Shown here piece after piece: positions 33,906-41,457 of a stretch of 64,000 bases of DNA. The stretch lies in NCBI RefSeq assembly GCF_016909015.1, contig NZ_JAFBFA010000005.1:62001-126000 (forward strand), written 5' to 3'. This DNA comes from Gracilibacillus alcaliphilus (lineage in GTDB: Bacteria > Bacillota > Bacilli > Bacillales > Amphibacillaceae). The notes under the pieces were generated by a model. That model ran no database searches, had not been told where the DNA came from, and saw only the letters and a list, made by a program, of their open reading frames with translations. Each line of letters opens with the position of its first letter. Positions within the stretch are counted from its first letter, which is position 1. A program made the position numbers and the translations under genes.

Positions 33906-34235
33906 ATGGAAATTGGAAGGCTGAGAAATCGAGTTACTCTCCAAAAACATATTCATGATATTGATCCAGAGGGATTTCCAATAGATGAATGGAGAGATAT
34001 TGCAACGGTATGGGCGGCAGTTTCCAATCTTAGTGGGAGAGAGTTTTATGCCGCCGCAGCAGTTCAAGCAGAAAATACGGTAAGTTTTATTGTTCGATAC
34101 ATCCCAGGCATAGACACAACGTACAAGATACTTTTTAGAGGAAAACAATACAACATAATCGCTATTGATAATATTAGGTATGAAAATAAGTATTTGATTA
34201 TAAAAACGGACATTGTTACTGGTAGCAGTAATTAA
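33906..34235 (+). CDS. Head closure / head-tail adaptor protein
   Basis: 109 aa of the Phage_H_T_join family (SPP1 gp16, HK97 gp7-like). GRLRNRVTLQKHI, EWRDIATVWAAVSNLSGREFYAA and FIVRYIPGIDTTYKILFRGKQYNI are characteristic beta-barrel strands. It closes the filled head and offers the docking face for the tail. It is the last morphogenesis gene present: normally a gp10-like protein, tail terminator, tail tube and tape measure follow, and none does. Confidence 0.85.
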   Translation: MEIGRLRNRVTLQKHIHDIDPEGFPIDEWRDIATVWAAVSNLSGREFYAAAAVQAENTVSFIVRYIPGIDTTYKILFRGKQYNIIAIDNIRYENKYLIIKTDIVTGSSN

Positions 34236-34294
34236 TAATGACTTTATTAAAGGCCAAATTAAAAAGTATCTAGTGAGAAAGAGGTGAGAAAATA

Positions 34295-34711
34295 TTGTTA
34301 ATTAGAGATGCTTTTGTATATATTCAAACTCTGATTACGTTAATCGGTGGGTGGATAGGTTGGTTACTAGGTGGTATTGATGGATTTCTATATACATTAA
34401 TTGTATTTGTTATACTAGATTATATTACAGGAATAATGGTTGGAATTATACAACGAGAACTATCTAGTGAAATTGGAACTAAGGGAATTTTTAAAAAGAT
34501 TTTAATCTTTATTTTGGTAGCAATTGCCAACATTATAGATAGTCGACTTATAGGTGATAGCAGTGTGATTCGCACAGCAGTCATCTTTTTTTATTTATCA
34601 AATGAAGGTATCAGCATCTTAGAAAATGCTGCAAGAATTGGGCTTCCTATCCCACAAAAACTAAAAAATGTTCTTGCCCAACTACGTGACAAAGGAGGAA
34701 ATGAAAAATGA
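34295..34711 (+). CDS. Phage holin
   Basis: 138 aa of the phage holin family typical of Gram-positive phages (Cp-1/TcdE-like). Membrane segments are near residues 8-27 (IQTLITLIGGWIGWLLGG), 31-50 (LYTLIVFVILDYITGIMVG) with the conserved DYITG, about 70-86 (ILIFILVAIANII), and 95-112. The tail is basic. It forms membrane lesions that release the amidase encoded next. TTG start with GAGGTGAG at spacing six. It starts only 59 bases after the head-adaptor stop. Confidence 0.88.
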   Translation: MLIRDAFVYIQTLITLIGGWIGWLLGGIDGFLYTLIVFVILDYITGIMVGIIQRELSSEIGTKGIFKKILIFILVAIANIIDSRLIGDSSVIRTAVIFFYLSNEGISILENAARIGLPIPQKLKNVLAQLRDKGGNEK

Positions 34712-35412
34712 ATTTAAGGAAACTAATTTTAAAAAATAACGATTGCTACAAGTCAGGAAAGAAAATTGTACCAAAGGGAATTATGGTTCATAGTACGGGA
34801 GCAAACAATCCGAATTTAAAAAGGTATGTTGGGCCAGATGATGGTTTGCTTGGAAAAAATCAATACAATAACCACTGGAATCAGCCACGTCCAGATGGTA
34901 GACAAGTTTGCGTACATGCCTTTATTGGGAAGTTAAAAAATGGTTCAGTTGCAACATATCAAACTTTACCATGGAATCATCGTGGCTGGCATGCTGGTGG
35001 AGAGGCGAATAATACACATATTGGTTTTGAGATTTGTGAGGATGGTTTGAGGGATAAAACTTATTTTAATCAAGTTTATAAAGAAGCGGTTGAATTGTGT
35101 GCGTATCTTTGTAAGCAATACAAATTAACCGAGAAAGATATAATTGGCCACTACGAAGGATATCAAAAGAAAATCGCAAGTAATCATGTCGATCCAAGTC
35201 ATTGGTTTTCAAAACATGGAAAGAGTATGGATATATTCCGAGCAGATGTAAAAAAGGAACTTGCGAAAGGTATAACACCTTCAAAACCGATATCCGGAAA
35301 GAAACTATATCGAGTACAGATTGGTGCATATAGCGTAAAGGCTAATGCAGAGAAGCAACTTGCAAATGCTAAAAAGGCAGGTTTTAGTGATGCTTTTATA
35401 AAAAAAGGTTAA
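34708..35412 (+). CDS. Endolysin: N-acetylmuramoyl-L-alanine amidase with SPOR domain
   Basis: 234 aa. The Amidase_2 (PGRP-like zinc amidase) domain covers about 20-180: GIMVHSTGANNP (first His), WNHRGWHAGG, HIGFEICEDG, IIGHYEGYQK and NHVDPSHWF with the late His and D. The C-terminus from about 200 starts a SPOR repeat (KLYRVQIGAYSVKANAEKQL), but the protein ends after FIKKG, so the SPOR unit is short for the usual 70-75 residues. It cleaves the amide between MurNAc and peptide. The ATG overlaps the holin stop. Confidence 0.9.
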   Translation: MNLRKLILKNNDCYKSGKKIVPKGIMVHSTGANNPNLKRYVGPDDGLLGKNQYNNHWNQPRPDGRQVCVHAFIGKLKNGSVATYQTLPWNHRGWHAGGEANNTHIGFEICEDGLRDKTYFNQVYKEAVELCAYLCKQYKLTEKDIIGHYEGYQKKIASNHVDPSHWFSKHGKSMDIFRADVKKELAKGITPSKPISGKKLYRVQIGAYSVKANAEKQLANAKKAGFSDAFIKKG

Positions 35413-35420
35413 ATAAATTT

Positions 35421-35447
35421 GCCCAAAGAGTGTGATTTACTTTGGGC
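35421..35447. terminator. Convergent hairpin after endolysin
   Basis: GCCCAAAG (35421-35428) and CTTTGGGC (35440-35447) form a perfect eight-pair stem between the converging amidase and HIRAN genes; there is no long T-run. Confidence 0.6.
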
Positions 35448-35453
35448 ACTATA

Positions 35454-36080
35454 TTAATTATGTTCAGTTTTTATAGTTACTTGTCCATCTAATTTATAAT
35501 CAGATTCCCCGGTATCAATTTTTCCATCACGATTTATTTTATATTTTCCACCTCTTAGACTTATACTAAAATTCAGTTCTTGGTTATCTTTCAATGCACC
35601 ATTTAATAAATTATAAATGTATTCTTTACCCTCCAAGAAGCCTTTCTTAGGAACATGACCGACCATATATGAATCTATATAGACCGCTATTGCCTTTGAA
35701 TCATATTCGTTGTCAGGTTCTAATTGTAGCGAGCAATTGGAAAATAATGCACCAGCATACTCAAAAATTGGTTCATCATAAGTGTCTTCTAATATTTCTT
35801 TGTTTGTCATACCCTCAAATTTTTCATCAAAGAAAATACTATCTTTTTCTTGTTGTATAGCTTTTTTAATAGCTTTTTGGTAAAAAGAGGTTCCTGCAAT
35901 TTTGAAATCAATGTATTCAAATATTCCATACTTCTCTCTCTTAGTCACAGAATAGCTTGTTTCAGCAATAGAGACAGGTCCTTTATATTCTTCTTTTATT
36001 TCTGTAGTTATGTTCGTTTGATGTTTTTCCTTTTCACTCTTATCAGATTTGTTCTTAAACAGAAAGTCAAATATCCCCAT
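35454..36080 (-). CDS. HIRAN domain protein, prophage moron
   Basis: 208 aa. The central and C-terminal part contains a HIRAN-like block, with YAGALFSNCSLQLEPDNEYD, SKAIAVYIDSYMVGHVPKK and a following helix. HIRAN modules bind 3' ends of single-stranded DNA or stalled forks in HLTF-like proteins; here the domain stands alone without helicase or nuclease. The N-terminus MGIFDFLFKNKSDKSEKE is hydrophobic then charged, a possible membrane-proximal anchor. The ATG at 36080 has GAGGGGGA upstream. It is oriented against the lysis genes and located between lysis and integrase genes, the usual site for lysogenic-conversion genes. Confidence 0.65.
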   Translation of the reverse strand: MGIFDFLFKNKSDKSEKEKHQTNITTEIKEEYKGPVSIAETSYSVTKREKYGIFEYIDFKIAGTSFYQKAIKKAIQQEKDSIFFDEKFEGMTNKEILEDTYDEPIFEYAGALFSNCSLQLEPDNEYDSKAIAVYIDSYMVGHVPKKGFLEGKEYIYNLLNGALKDNQELNFSISLRGGKYKINRDGKIDTGESDYKLDGQVTIKTEHN

Positions 36081-36227
36081 ATTTATCCCCCTCAAATTAG
36101 CATCAACTTTGATTAATAGATTCTTAATTGATTTGCATTGTTGAATGCGCTTTATTATCTAACATTAATGATAATTGAATAAGGTAACTTTATCAAAATA
36201 TAGAGAGAAAAAGCTTCAAATTATCGT

Positions 36228-36269
36228 AAAGGGGTTCGAATACCCTCTTTTTATCGCATATAGGTAGAA
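36228..36269 (+). promoter_or_regulatory. Three-copy prophage element, copy C
   Basis: ATCGTAAA (36223-36230), GGTTCGAAT (36233-36241), 12 variable bases, then TCGCATATAGGTAGA (36254-36268). AAAGGGG and CCCTCTTTTT form an imperfect terminator-like stem around TTCGAA. It lies 21 bases before the start of the gene that opens the recombinase operon. The rest of 36081-36222 holds no supportable gene. Confidence 0.6.
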
Positions 36270-36289
36270 GACTTTTAGGAGGAATCTAT

Positions 36290-36514
36290 ATGCGAGTGAA
36301 ACAACTTAAAGCAAACATGTCTGCAATGAAAATGAAGCATGAAATAACGCATGAGCAATTACAAAATGAATTTGATTACTATTATTCAGAAGAATTGCTC
36401 ATAAAAATTCTCGAAAACAACCTCATCACAAAGGAAGAATTCAATAAAATTAACAAATTAAATCGACTAAAATTCAAACCTTTATTAGGTCCTTTAATGT
36501 GCGATAACCCTTGA
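36290..36514 (+). CDS. Small conserved protein preceding serine recombinases
   Basis: 74 aa. ITHEQLQNEFDYYYSEELLIKILENNLITKEEFNKINKLNR resembles a SHOCT-like short helical protein with the pattern L-L-x-x-G-L-I-T-x-x-E-F. Such proteins sit directly before recombinase genes in many Firmicute elements. The SD TTAGGAGG precedes the ATG. It probably forms one operon with the recombinases and may be a recombination directionality or accessory factor, which is inference only. Confidence 0.6.
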   Translation: MRVKQLKANMSAMKMKHEITHEQLQNEFDYYYSEELLIKILENNLITKEEFNKINKLNRLKFKPLLGPLMCDNP

Positions 36515-36566
36515 TATGAAAGGGTTTCAGAGCTAATATGTCACGTACAAGAAGGGGGGTGAGTTG

Positions 36567-38129
36567 ATGAGAAAGATAACAACGATTGATGCTGCCACTA
36601 ATCAGAAAATAAAAGCTAGATTAAGAGTTGCTGCTTACGTTAGAGTTTCTACCGTTAATGAGGAACAACTAATTAGTTTGGAAGCACAGAAGAAACATTA
36701 CAAAACTTTAATTGAAAGGAAATCTGAATGGAAACTTGTCGATATTTATTGTGATGAAGGAATAACTGGAACAAAAAAAGATAGACGTCCAGAACTATTA
36801 AGAATGATTTCCGATTGTGAAAAGGGAAAAATTGATTTCATCATGACAAAGTCAATCAGTCGGTTTGTAAGAAATACAATTGATTGCTTGGAACTAGTTA
36901 GAAAGTTAGTCAACTTGGGAATTCATATTTATTTTGAAAAAGAAAACATAAATACTGAATCGATGGACAGTGAATTGATGCTTTCAATTCTTAGCACCCT
37001 TGCGGAAAGCGAGTCAATATCGAATTCAGAAAATAATAAGTGGGCAATTAGACAAAGATTTAAACGTGGTACGTATAAGCTGGCTTATCCACCATACGGT
37101 TACGATTATGTAGACGGACAAATAAAAGTGAATGAAGAACAGGCAAAAATAATAAAAAGAATCTTTAAAAGTGTACTGAATGGTAAGGGAACAGAAAAAA
37201 TTGCTAAACAACTAAACGAAGAAAAAGTTCCAACGAAAAGGAACGGAAACTGGACTGGAACTACCATTCGAGGAATTATTAAAAACGAAAAGTATACTGG
37301 GGATGCCTTGCTACAAAAAACGTACACTGATGAGAACTTTAACCGAAAAGTTAATAAGGGCGAATTAGATCAGTATCTAATTGAAAACCATCACGAAGCG
37401 ATTATTACTCATGCTGAATTTGAAGCGGCAAATGAAATGCTTGAATACCAAGCAACTCAGAAGAATGTGAAAAGTGGCAGTAGAAAGTATCAGAACCGCT
37501 ACCCATTTTCGGGGAAAATTAAATGCGCAGAATGCGGCGATTCATTCAGAAGGAGGATTCATACATCAACACATATAAAATATATTGCATGGTGCTGCTC
37601 AACACACATAAAAAATAAAGATCTGTGTTCCATGCTTTTTATTAAAGAGGAGAGAATCCATCAAGCATTCGTCACAATGATAAATAAGTTAATTTTCGGA
37701 AGGAATTACGTGCTGATTCCTTTACTGAAAAAGTTAGAAAGTTTAAAGTTCGAAAATAGCTATGAACAAGTTCAAAATATCGAAGTTCAGATAGAAGATA
37801 ACAAAGAACAATTACAAACATTAATTCATTTAATGTCAAAAGGCTTTTTAGAACCCGTTATTTTTAACGAGCATAAAATAGAACTTTATAGAAAAGCAAT
37901 GGAATTAAAAGATGAAAAAACAAAATTGCATCAATTAATCAATGGTGGGGCAACACAAATTGAAGAATTGAAAAAACTACTAAAATTTCTTAATAAGAAA
38001 ACAAGTATCCAATTTTATGAAGATGAGATATTTGAAAACTATGTAGAAAAAATTATTGCTTACTCGCCAACCTCAATCGGCTTCCAATTAAAATGTGGCA
38101 TTACGCTAAAAGAAAGGATTGATAGATAA
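36567..38129 (+). CDS. Large serine recombinase 1
   Basis: 520 aa. The resolvase catalytic domain has RLRVAAYVRVST with the nucleophile Ser at about residue 30, YCDEGITGTKK, and KSISRFVRNT with the catalytic Arg pair. The recombinase domain follows (YPPYGYDYVDGQ, EKYTGDALLQKTY), then a zinc ribbon CAECGDSFRRR with two later cysteines, and a coiled-coil region at about 400-470. It catalyses integration and excision. The ATG at 36567 has AAGGGGGG at spacing seven. Its stop overlaps the next ATG by one base. Confidence 0.93.
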   Translation: MRKITTIDAATNQKIKARLRVAAYVRVSTVNEEQLISLEAQKKHYKTLIERKSEWKLVDIYCDEGITGTKKDRRPELLRMISDCEKGKIDFIMTKSISRFVRNTIDCLELVRKLVNLGIHIYFEKENINTESMDSELMLSILSTLAESESISNSENNKWAIRQRFKRGTYKLAYPPYGYDYVDGQIKVNEEQAKIIKRIFKSVLNGKGTEKIAKQLNEEKVPTKRNGNWTGTTIRGIIKNEKYTGDALLQKTYTDENFNRKVNKGELDQYLIENHHEAIITHAEFEAANEMLEYQATQKNVKSGSRKYQNRYPFSGKIKCAECGDSFRRRIHTSTHIKYIAWCCSTHIKNKDLCSMLFIKEERIHQAFVTMINKLIFGRNYVLIPLLKKLESLKFENSYEQVQNIEVQIEDNKEQLQTLIHLMSKGFLEPVIFNEHKIELYRKAMELKDEKTKLHQLINGGATQIEELKKLLKFLNKKTSIQFYEDEIFENYVEKIIAYSPTSIGFQLKCGITLKERIDR

Positions 38130-38545
38130 TGGCACACACACCGTTTGGATACCAAATTGTAAGTGGAAAAGTTTTTGTAAATGAACAAGAAGCGGAGCAA
38201 TTAAAGACATTATTTAAAGCTTATATATCAGGACTGTCAATGCCAAATGCAGGAAAGAAAGCAAACATTCATCGCACTCATAGTGGAATAACAAGACTTC
38301 TTACGGATGAGCGGTATCTTGGGAACGAAGTATTTCCAGCTCTAATTTCAAAAGAAGTTTTTGAACAGGCTCAACAAGAAAGATACAAACGTGCTAAAAA
38401 ATTAGGTAGATTAAATAGGAAAAAGAAAGAGGAACGATTTCAACCTAGTTATGAATTTTTGATTAATGAAATAGAAAGGGAATATGACAATCCAATAAAA
38501 CAATCAGAATATGTATACAGTTTAATACAAAGTGAGGTGACTTAA
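38129..38545 (+). CDS. Recombinase-domain protein lacking the catalytic domain
   Basis: 138 aa. It begins directly at the recombinase domain: HTPFGYQIVSGKVFVNEQEA, LFKAYISGLSMPNAGKKANI, LLTDERYLGNEVFPALISKE. There is no serine catalytic domain and no zinc ribbon. It overlaps recombinase 1 by one base and is three bases before recombinase 2, so all three are co-translated. This is a recurrent arrangement rather than obvious decay, because its frame is intact and its start is well formed. It may be a DNA-binding partner or directionality factor (inference). Confidence 0.8.
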   Translation: MAHTPFGYQIVSGKVFVNEQEAEQLKTLFKAYISGLSMPNAGKKANIHRTHSGITRLLTDERYLGNEVFPALISKEVFEQAQQERYKRAKKLGRLNRKKKEERFQPSYEFLINEIEREYDNPIKQSEYVYSLIQSEVT

Positions 38546-38548
38546 TCA

Positions 38549-40120
38549 ATGGCTGTAGCAAGAAACGTGACAGTCATTCCTGCAAGAGCAAGAGTTAGAA
38601 ATAATCAAGATGAAGTGGAACAAAAGAAACTGAGAGTGGCAGCCTATTGCCGAGTTTCAACTGATAGTGATGAACAAGCATCAAGTTACGAGGTTCAAAT
38701 TGAACATTACACATCTTATATTCAAAGCAATCCAGAGTGGAAACTTGCAGGTATTTATGCCGATGATGGGATAACAGGAACAAACACCAAAAAGAGAGAA
38801 CAGTTTAACCAAATGATTGAAGACTGTATGAACGGAAAAATCGATATGATTATTACAAAATCTATCAGCCGATTTGCGAGAAACACATTAGACTGCTTGA
38901 AGTATATTCGGCAGCTAAAGGATAAAGAAATACCTGTATTTTTTGAAAAAGAAAACATTAACACAATGGATGCCAAAGGTGAAATTATGTTAACTATCAT
39001 GGCATCCCTTGCACAGCAGGAAAGTCAATCCCTAAGCCAAAATGTAAAACTAGGCATACAGTATCGTTACCAACAAGGTGAAGTGCAGGTGAATCATAAC
39101 CGATTTTTAGGCTATACAAAAGATGAAAATAAGCAGCTAGTCATTGTACCTGAAGAAGCAAAAATCATAAAACGTATATACCGAAAATATTTAGAAGGGG
39201 AAAGCTTGATCCAAATTGCTCGAGGACTTGAATCAGATGGAATATTAACAGCAGCGAAAAGGAAAAAGTGGCGACCGGAGTCCATTAAGAAGATTTTGCA
39301 GAACGAAAAATATATAGGAGATGCACTACTTCAAAAAACATATACCGTAGACTTTCTGACAAAAAAGCGGGTTGCGAACAATGGAATCGTCCCACAATAC
39401 TATGTAGAAAACAATCATGAACCAATTATTCCAAGAGAGATTTATTTACAAGTGCAGGAAGAAATGATGCGAAGGGTAAATATTAGAAACGGAAAAACTG
39501 GAAAGAAACGAGTGTATAGCAGTAAGTACGCATTATCTAGCATTGTGTTTTGTGCGGAATGTGAAGATGTTTTTCGAAGGGTGCATTGGAACAACAGAGG
39601 TTACAAATCAATTGTTTGGAGATGCGTTAGCAGATTGGAGAGAAAAACACATTTATGTAATGCAGAAACCATCAGAGAAGATGATTTGCAAAATGCAATT
39701 GTACAAGCAATAAATGAAGTGCTGGGCAGTAAAGATAGTTATTTAAGTATATTGGTAGAAAACATTGAAACAGTTTTAAATGAAAATGCAGATAAACCTA
39801 CAGCTGGCATTGACGAAAAGCTAGAAGAACTACAAATGGAATTGCTCAGACTTGCTAACTCAAAAGCAGATTATGATGAAGTGGCAGAAGAGATTTATAG
39901 ACTGCGGGAATTGAAACAAGATGTCTTGTTGAAAAATGCTGAACGTGAAGGAATGAGACAGCGGATAGAAGAAATGACAAAGTTTTTAAAAGAACAACCG
40001 AAGCAACTTGAAATGTATGATGATCTACTTGTAAGACGATTGATTGAGAAAATAAAGATTCATGACAGACAATTAAAAATAGAGTTTAAGTCAGGGATTG
40101 AGATTGCAAAAGAAATATAA
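38549..40120 (+). CDS. Large serine recombinase 2
   Basis: 523 aa. Catalytic domain RVAAYCRVSTDSDEQ with nucleophile Ser near 37, YADDGITGTNTKK, KSISRFARNTLDC; recombinase domain RFLGYTKDENKQ and EKYIGDALLQKTYT; zinc ribbon CAECEDVFRR with later CVS and LCNAE; coiled coil at about 420-490. It is a distant paralogue of recombinase 1, so the pair may act as a heteromer. It is intact, with the SD GAGGTGA upstream. It is the last mobility gene before the right-end cargo. Confidence 0.93.
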   Translation: MAVARNVTVIPARARVRNNQDEVEQKKLRVAAYCRVSTDSDEQASSYEVQIEHYTSYIQSNPEWKLAGIYADDGITGTNTKKREQFNQMIEDCMNGKIDMIITKSISRFARNTLDCLKYIRQLKDKEIPVFFEKENINTMDAKGEIMLTIMASLAQQESQSLSQNVKLGIQYRYQQGEVQVNHNRFLGYTKDENKQLVIVPEEAKIIKRIYRKYLEGESLIQIARGLESDGILTAAKRKKWRPESIKKILQNEKYIGDALLQKTYTVDFLTKKRVANNGIVPQYYVENNHEPIIPREIYLQVQEEMMRRVNIRNGKTGKKRVYSSKYALSSIVFCAECEDVFRRVHWNNRGYKSIVWRCVSRLERKTHLCNAETIREDDLQNAIVQAINEVLGSKDSYLSILVENIETVLNENADKPTAGIDEKLEELQMELLRLANSKADYDEVAEEIYRLRELKQDVLLKNAEREGMRQRIEEMTKFLKEQPKQLEMYDDLLVRRLIEKIKIHDRQLKIEFKSGIEIAKEI

Positions 40121-40134
40121 TATGAATACTTAAC

Positions 40135-40161
40135 GAGCTCATGTCGGAAAAGGCATGGGCT
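40135..40161 (+). terminator. Hairpin after recombinase 2
   Basis: AGCTCATG (40136-40143) pairs with CATGGGCT (40153-40160) with one G-T pair; the following bases TATATT are a weak tail. Confidence 0.5.
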
Positions 40162-40236
40162 TATATTAGTGTTAAATTGACCGGGAATTTTAATAGTATA
40201 GAATATAAGTAAACGATATTAGATGGGGTGATATTT

Positions 40237-41421
40237 TTGTTATCAATTTCTAGGAAGGATTTATATGATGAAATTTGGTCTGTTGGAATGACAAAGGCAG
40301 CTAAGAAACTAGATATACCTTATCATAAATTGAAGAAAGAATGTGTTGATCATGACATACCATTACCTACTCAGTCCTATTGGAGTAAACTGTATATGGG
40401 AAATGAAAAACCGTTTCAACCTGAATTGCCAAATGCAGAAGATAATCTAGTGATTACAATTGAAAAAACGAAAAAGGAACAAGTTAAATTAGCTCCAAAA
40501 AAGATTGTTAAGTCCACAAAACAAAATGAAAAAGAAGAATCACCCCTGTTAATAACAAATCATGATAAATTATCAGGACAGGAAAAAAGTTATTTTTCTC
40601 ACTTTAAACAAGATGAAGATAGGTTAATAGATATTTATAATAATTTAAAAATAAATAAAACACTATCTTCAAAACCACATAAGGCGATAGTTGGTTATCG
40701 TAAAAAAACTCAAACCTATCGAGAGGATAAATTGAGAATTAAATCGGCATCTGGAGAAATATTCTTGGAAGTTTTACCTTTTATAGATAGTTTATTCAAA
40801 GCCCTTGAGAAAGCGGGCGCTAAGATTGTTCCCAAATATGATGAAACGGAAATAATATTGAAAGATAAATATACTATTACTTTGAACTTTAAATTGCCAT
40901 GTAGAAAAATTAACTTATCACCAGAAGATGAAAGATATTCTACATATCATACGTTTGAATATGAAACTAAAGGAACAATAAATGTGGAAGTTGGTTATAA
41001 GCTGTATTGGCGTAACTGGGGAAGAAGTGAAAAAAATATAAATCAAACCAAAAGAATGTCTACTGAGGATCTTTTAAGAAAAGTATTTGTCTATATTTTT
41101 TCATTACCAGAAATAATTGATGAGCGAGAAAAGGAGTATATAATACAAGAAAAACAACGTTTGAAAGAGGAAGAAGAAAGATTAATCTTACAGGAAAAAC
41201 GGGACAATGAATACACAAAAACACAGCAACTCATAAACAATTCCTTGAATTACTTCTATTCTAAATTAGTTCAGGAGTATGTTACTGCTGAAATGGAAGA
41301 AGATTCAGAGGAGTATAGATGGGCGATGGAAAAGGCCAATTGGTTTCGGGATTCAGAAAAATATCCTGATGATCTATTGAGTAATACTGATAAGGCGGTA
41401 ATATTAAATTATAAAAAATAG
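40237..41421 (+). CDS. Cargo protein with N-terminal HTH, function unknown
   Basis: 394 aa. The N-terminal 55 residues read ISRKDLYDEIWSVGMTKAAK, KLDIPYHKLKKECVDHDIPLP, QSYWSKLYMG. This is a helix-turn-helix-like module known from a widespread group of uncharacterised proteins of mobile and defence islands (typical start LTREELYELVWSEPM). The middle is a soluble mixed region with FIDSLFKALEKAGAKIVPKYD, and about 300-350 is a highly charged coiled coil. The TTG at 40237 has GGGGTG at spacing six; the GTG at 40228 overlaps it. It is followed 36 bases later by the DUF4062-like gene, so the pair is probably a unit. Confidence 0.6.
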   Translation: MLSISRKDLYDEIWSVGMTKAAKKLDIPYHKLKKECVDHDIPLPTQSYWSKLYMGNEKPFQPELPNAEDNLVITIEKTKKEQVKLAPKKIVKSTKQNEKEESPLLITNHDKLSGQEKSYFSHFKQDEDRLIDIYNNLKINKTLSSKPHKAIVGYRKKTQTYREDKLRIKSASGEIFLEVLPFIDSLFKALEKAGAKIVPKYDETEIILKDKYTITLNFKLPCRKINLSPEDERYSTYHTFEYETKGTINVEVGYKLYWRNWGRSEKNINQTKRMSTEDLLRKVFVYIFSLPEIIDEREKEYIIQEKQRLKEEEERLILQEKRDNEYTKTQQLINNSLNYFYSKLVQEYVTAEMEEDSEEYRWAMEKANWFRDSEKYPDDLLSNTDKAVILNYKK

Positions 41422-41457
41422 ATAATTAACATAATTAGTATGGAGGGAAGAATTATT

